DNA from: Acanthaster planci
Taxonomy: Eukaryota > Echinodermata > Asteroidea > Valvatida > Acanthasteridae
Direction: 5' to 3'
Assembly: GCF_001949145.1 (NCBI RefSeq)
Contig: NW_019091398.1
Location: 962,836-1,022,835 of the forward strand
DNA: 60,000 nucleotides
In this document: piece by piece, positions 58,154-60,000 of the stretch
Numbering within the stretch: position 1 is the stretch's first letter
Layout of the letters: each line of letters starts with the position of its first letter
The notes under the pieces: generated by a model
The model's input: only the letters and a program-made list of their open reading frames with translations
Database searches by the model: none
What the model was told of the DNA's origin: nothing
Position numbers and translations under genes: made by a program

Positions 58154-58248
58154 TCAATGGGTTTTCTGCAAACTGGAATCCGTCGTCACAAGCCTAGAGT
58201 GCATCTGGGCAGCATCTCTCTGAATCTGCCTGGGACTTTCTTCAGGGT
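58154..58248 (-). CDS. Possible terminal coding exon, unrecognised
   Basis: CTTATTTCCGAAG is followed by an open stretch reading DPEESPRQIQRDAAQMHS and ending ...SLQKTH then TGA. The composition is protein-like (charged, no low complexity), but the frame also runs upstream without an intron, and no other exon can be linked. Could be a chance frame in a GC-richer patch. Confidence 0.2.
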
Positions 58249-58879
58249 CCTTCGGAAATAAGACAGAAGAGCAAATTAGTATCATTAGATCTGCATGTTG
58301 TGAACACAACAAAAGATCAGCCAAGTCTACTATGGCCAAGCCCTGCTCACTCGCTTCCATCCTCCCCAGCAGGGCCACAAGTAAACACACCTGTAACCCA
58401 GCTGACGCAGATACACCCGCCTCCGCCGAAATAGCCGCAACCCGGCCCATCCGAACCTTACAACGACCAGCTTAAGCAACCAAAGCCCAATTTTGCCCAA
58501 GCCTGTCCAAATCCACACAGCGCAGACCAATACCCAGTTAGCGGTTAACTGGGGAGAGGTTTCTAGGAGCGCACAGTGGGACCCATCCATACTTTTTCCA
58601 AGGGCATTCGTTACACACACATATATATATAGGATCTGTATATTGACCATATATGAGGGGGCTTTGGAAGACTCAGAATTCCGTGGGGGGTACATGTACC
58701 TGTAAATATCCAAATATTGGTTTTGAAATCAAGTCGATAATTGGTCGGGTGTACCACCTTTCTCGCAATGCGTACGCGATGCAGTTCGAGTTTAACAACC
58801 GCATAATGGGTCAGTGCAACCTCATTCCCCAGTTTGCGTGCCGGCCGGGCGGTGCTCCACCGATGTATATTAAAACAAT

Positions 58880-59590
58880 CTGGACTGGCAATGCCCTTAA
58901 TCAGCTTATAGAGATCACTGAGTCCACTAGCGGCCATTTTACCGAGCCAAATATACAAAGCTTGCCCGTCCATGCGGTGCCCAATCACCGACTTGAGCAA
59001 TCTGCAAGCCCTTTTGTGCAAAACATATAGGCTATCAAAATTGGACGGAACAATCTGATTGGCTAAGAATCACGATTTATTTTAGGGGAAGTTTGATTGG
59101 TTAGTTGACCGTTTATTAGCAACAACCTGTAGTCTCGTTCACTGAAGAGGGCGTTCACATTATTCTAAAAACATGATTTACCATAAAAGCATCGTACTTT
59201 TCCCCAAACGGTAATTACTAGGTTTTTTCTTGAACAGTATGTACACTTTGTCTTTAAGCTTTGTATTAAAAAGGATATTACGGCAAAATAATCAAATGTA
59301 GACATCCCTATATATAATGGATGAGTCCGTTATGTAGCGTCAGCCGTGTTGGCCACGGACCTATATAAAAAAAACCTGGAATTGCAACGCCTTTGTATGA
59401 AATAGAAGCCAACCAGCGGCCATTTAACCGAGCCGAATACAAATGCGTGGGTTGGCTCCCTTCTATTGACGCCAGGGAGAACAAAAGTGGGCATTGCCGG
59501 GCAAAATTGTATTCGGCTCGGTAAAATGGCTGCTAGTGGATTCAATGATCTCTATAAGCTGATTAAGGGCATTGCGAGTTTCTTTAATAT
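58880..59590. repeat. Small repeat family, three pieces in two orientations
   Basis: 58886-58950 (+) and 59513-59575 (-) are near-identical inverted copies (AATGCCCTTAATCAGCTTAT, then CCACTAGC(G/A)GCCATTTTACC). A third piece at 59410-59440 (+) keeps CAGCGGCCATTTAACCGAGC and faces the 59.5-kb copy, so the transcript would fold back on itself. The overlapping open frames (NALNQLIEI...) are shared by the copies. Confidence 0.65.
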
Positions 59591-60000
59591 ACGCCCGTGC
59601 TGTTGACGCTCTCAATGGGAAAGTATGAATATGCCGTGCCATCATTGACGCATGCGTGAATATCCATCCAGTCAGGTTGATCAAGTCGTTATGCGGGCGC
59701 CGAAACCCGGCTCTGAACAGCCCACGATCACGCGTGGCATCCGGGCCGAATCACCGCGGCACCTTGGATCACCGGCGGCTAAGGTGAACAGGCTTAGCAC
59801 TAACTGTAAAACGACGCAGCAAGAAATGAGGCATAGACCAAAATTGACTCGCTAAGTCCAGGAAATTCCCAAACCAGACTCTAAAAGGCTCGACCAATAG
59901 CGCTCCTGTATCGTTGTAGAAAACTCGAGATCTTTAGGAATCAGTACATAGGCCAATCCGATTAGATAAATCTTGTACACTCAGAAATTCCCAAGGAACG
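59591..60000. other. Right-hand edge, no gene recognised
   Basis: GC-richer sequence around 59690-59830 with a 67-codon plus-strand frame that matches nothing I know. Confidence 0.35.

Noticed and set aside
58493-59030. Overlapping plus- and minus-strand proteins of 125-136 codons
   Set aside because: They lie over repeat pieces and overlap each other; no splice sites, no family match.
1-60000. CRISPR arrays, operons, riboswitches, rRNA genes
   Set aside because: None seen; the window is eukaryotic, and the short direct repeats present are two-copy duplications, not spaced arrays.

Overview
This is a 60 kb window of animal nuclear DNA. Genes are split by GT-AG introns, coding exons are short and widely spaced, the rest is AT-rich, and there are many decayed transposons (Tc1-like, Penelope-like, CR1/Jockey-like LINE, hAT-like MITE, a tRNA-derived SINE, foldback elements). 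Gene content and the unusually frequent octamer TAGGCCTA suggest an invertebrate deuterostome (echinoderm, hemichordate or amphioxus), but the sequence alone does not fix the lineage. No bacterial or viral gene system is present.

Layout. 1-4.5 kb: one possible Ig-like exon at the left edge (minus) and a LINE scrap. 4587-5666 (+): an intact, single-exon class A peptide-type GPCR. 10.6-15.5 kb (-): a complete six-exon gene for a four-pass MS4A/CD20-like membrane protein with a PPSY tail; a dead Tc1-like element sits in its first intron. 17.5-23.4 kb (-): a paralogue of that gene in tandem, also six exons, with the same intron phases and two PPSY motifs. 24.5-25.9 kb (+): a broken, inverted copy of three exons of a GABA-B-like receptor. 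26.5-27.4 kb (-): a Penelope-like retroelement remnant. 29.7-44.5 kb (-): the main gene, an 18-exon GABA-B-like class C receptor (signal peptide, Venus-flytrap domain, seven TM segments, coiled-coil tail), reassembled here exon by exon. 46.4-46.6 kb (-): a solitary TRIM-type RING exon. 49.0-51.0 kb: a CR1/Jockey-like LINE with a 5' inversion of twin-priming type. 51.4-54.3 kb: a relic second copy of the GABA-B-like locus (first exon plus promoter side, and a short 3'-flank scrap). 54-60 kb: mostly non-coding, with inverted repeats and small repeat families.

The receptor genes all belong to cell-surface signalling. The two MS4A-like genes are clearly one tandem duplication. The GABA-B-like locus has at least three traces in the window: the full gene, the upstream relic exon and the inverted pseudogene. 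I reconstructed splice sites by homology and phase; all joins are consistent except one (exon 10 to 11 of the GABA-B-like gene), where the frame is off by one base. I did not find a previously undescribed system. The most interesting points are the duplicated first exon and promoter of the class C receptor, its altered ligand-pocket residues, and the twin-primed LINE.
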